From NCBI RefSeq assembly GCF_014287955.1, contig NZ_JACOPD010000001.1, positions 62,001 to 126,000 of the forward strand: a stretch of DNA of 64,000 bases, read 5' to 3'. A program made the translations under genes and the position numbers. This stretch comes from Lachnospira hominis (ex Liu et al. 2021). Lineage in GTDB: Bacteria; Bacillota; Clostridia; Lachnospirales; Lachnospiraceae. The first letter of the stretch is position 1. Each line of letters opens with the position of its first letter. Shown here one piece after another: positions 63,110 to 64,000 of this stretch. The notes under the pieces were generated by a model. It searched no databases and was not told where the DNA came from. It was given only the letters and a program-made list of their open reading frames with translations.

Positions 63110-64000
63110 TTATTCATGTGATTCTATCAGCGGTGTTTCGTATCCACGCATCTGTATAACCGGGGCACCCTTTTTTAATATATAATCTCCTGTTATAACA
63201 ACTTTTCCTATGTTATTATCTTTAGGTATTTCGTACATTATATCGAGCATATAATCTTCTATTATTGAACGCAGTGCTCTGGCACCTGTCTTTTTCTCCA
63301 TAGCTTTATCTGCAATGGCATTAAGTGCAGCATCATCAAACTCAAGCTTGACTTCATCAAGTTCAAGAAGCTTCTCATACTGCTTTAATATTGCATTTTT
63401 AGGTTCTCTCATTATCTCAATAAGCATAGGTTTTGTAAGACTTTCAAGTGCAAATACAACAGGCAGTCTGCCAAGGAATTCCGGAATCATGCCATAATTT
63501 CTTAAATCGTCTACTGTTACCTGCTGGCAGAGATTGCTGTCATTATCGTACTTATCCTTCAAATCAGCAGTAAATCCTATTGACCCCTGATGATTGAGTC
63601 TTTCTTTTATTATATCTTCAAGGTCAGGGAATGCACCTCCACAAATGAATAAAATATTTTTTGTATTGACTGTAACGAGTGGAACCATCGCATTCTTGCT
63701 TGTCGCTCCAACAGGAACTTCTATATCACTTCCCTCGAGAAGTTTGAGCATTCCCTGCTGTACTGATTCACCGCTTACATCACGGCTTCTTGTCTCTTTT
63801 TTCTTTGCTATCTTATCAATCTCATCGATAAAGATTATACCATGTTCTGCTCTCTCAACATCATTATCTGCCGCCGCAAGAAGTTTTGAAACAACACTTT
63901 CTATATCATCACCAATATACCCTGCCTCTGTAAGTGATGTAGCATCTGCAATGGCAAGCGGCACTGAAAGAAGCTTTGCGAGTGTTTTTACAAGATAAGT
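63110..64000 (-). CDS. clpX: ATP-dependent Clp protease ATPase subunit ClpX, 3' part
   Basis: Runs off the right edge; about 296 C-terminal residues are seen, with the frame continuing upstream of 63964 (KTLAKLLSVPLAIADATSLT). Walker B is GIIFIDEIDKIA; EAGYIGDDIESVV, GSIGFTADLKDKYD (pore-2/IGF-loop region that docks ClpP) and the sensor-2 arginine in KKTGARALRSIIED confirm ClpX. The zinc-binding N-terminus and Walker A are outside the window. It unfolds proteins for ClpP or acts alone. The S8 protease gene follows 52 bases later on the same strand. Confidence 0.95.
   Translation of the reverse strand, partial: TYLVKTLAKLLSVPLAIADATSLTEAGYIGDDIESVVSKLLAAADNDVERAEHGIIFIDEIDKIAKKKETRSRDVSGESVQQGMLKLLEGSDIEVPVGATSKNAMVPLVTVNTKNILFICGGAFPDLEDIIKERLNHQGSIGFTADLKDKYDNDSNLCQQVTVDDLRNYGMIPEFLGRLPVVFALESLTKPMLIEIMREPKNAILKQYEKLLELDEVKLEFDDAALNAIADKAMEKKTGARALRSIIEDYMLDIMYEIPKDNNIGKVVITGDYILKKGAPVIQMRGYETPLIESHE

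Overview
The window looks like chromosomal DNA of an anaerobic, low-GC Firmicute of the Lachnospiraceae type. The supporting evidence is AT-rich intergenic DNA, strong AGGAGG-type ribosome binding sites, a class III ribonucleotide reductase, Gram-positive sporulation and polysaccharide gene families, and TPP and lysine riboswitches. A locus for importing and digesting pectic oligosaccharides in the cytoplasm would suit a gut pectin degrader such as Lachnospira (Eubacterium) eligens. That species suggestion is inference, not something the sequence proves.

Layout. 1-6663 (minus strand): a capsule/exopolysaccharide operon in the order PHP tyrosine phosphatase, Wzz/CpsC-like regulator, tyrosine kinase, priming sugar transferase and three glycosyltransferases, with its own promoter. 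6.8-9.8 kb: decayed genes (a 5' stub of a MATE exporter behind an intact attenuator, a 5'-truncated esterase, a broken macrodomain gene) around an intact iron-dependent alcohol dehydrogenase. 9.9-18 kb: Rrf2 regulator, thiC behind a TPP riboswitch, a chemoreceptor, nrdD with NrdR-like boxes, and a GGDEF protein. 18.3-24 kb: a 53-residue unknown protein, then an ion-transport cluster (FeoA-FeoB fusion, Cys-rich FeoB partner, CorA, TrkA-type protein). 24-33 kb: housekeeping genes (tRNA-Gly, pepF, degV, dapA/dapB with lysine riboswitch, SSB-like protein, typA, an XRE regulator).

33.3-43.8 kb is the pectin locus: lipoprotein binding protein, two permeases, a GH43 with N-terminal ankyrin repeats, a possible GH105-like protein, a GH28 and an ABC exporter, all minus strand. 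None of the hydrolases has a signal peptide, so imported oligosaccharides are probably cleaved in the cytosol. The first permease gene is split from its in-frame zinc-ribbon start by an exact 11-bp tandem duplication.

44-64 kb: YigZ, a class A penicillin-binding protein, a contiguous spoIIAA-spoIIAB-sigF-spoVAA/AB/AC/AD/AE block with a likely sigma-G promoter after sigF, a zinc-ribbon/TPR membrane protein with a 46-residue acidic neighbour, folC, a coiled-coil protein of unknown function, gdhA, an LCP-family protein, a HAD phosphatase, a subtilisin-like protease and the 3' part of clpX. I saw no CRISPR array, prophage or insertion sequence. The most noteworthy items are the ankyrin-GH43 fusion, the 11-bp duplication in the permease gene, the tyrosine-repeat kinase tail and the conserved attenuator in front of a dead MATE gene.
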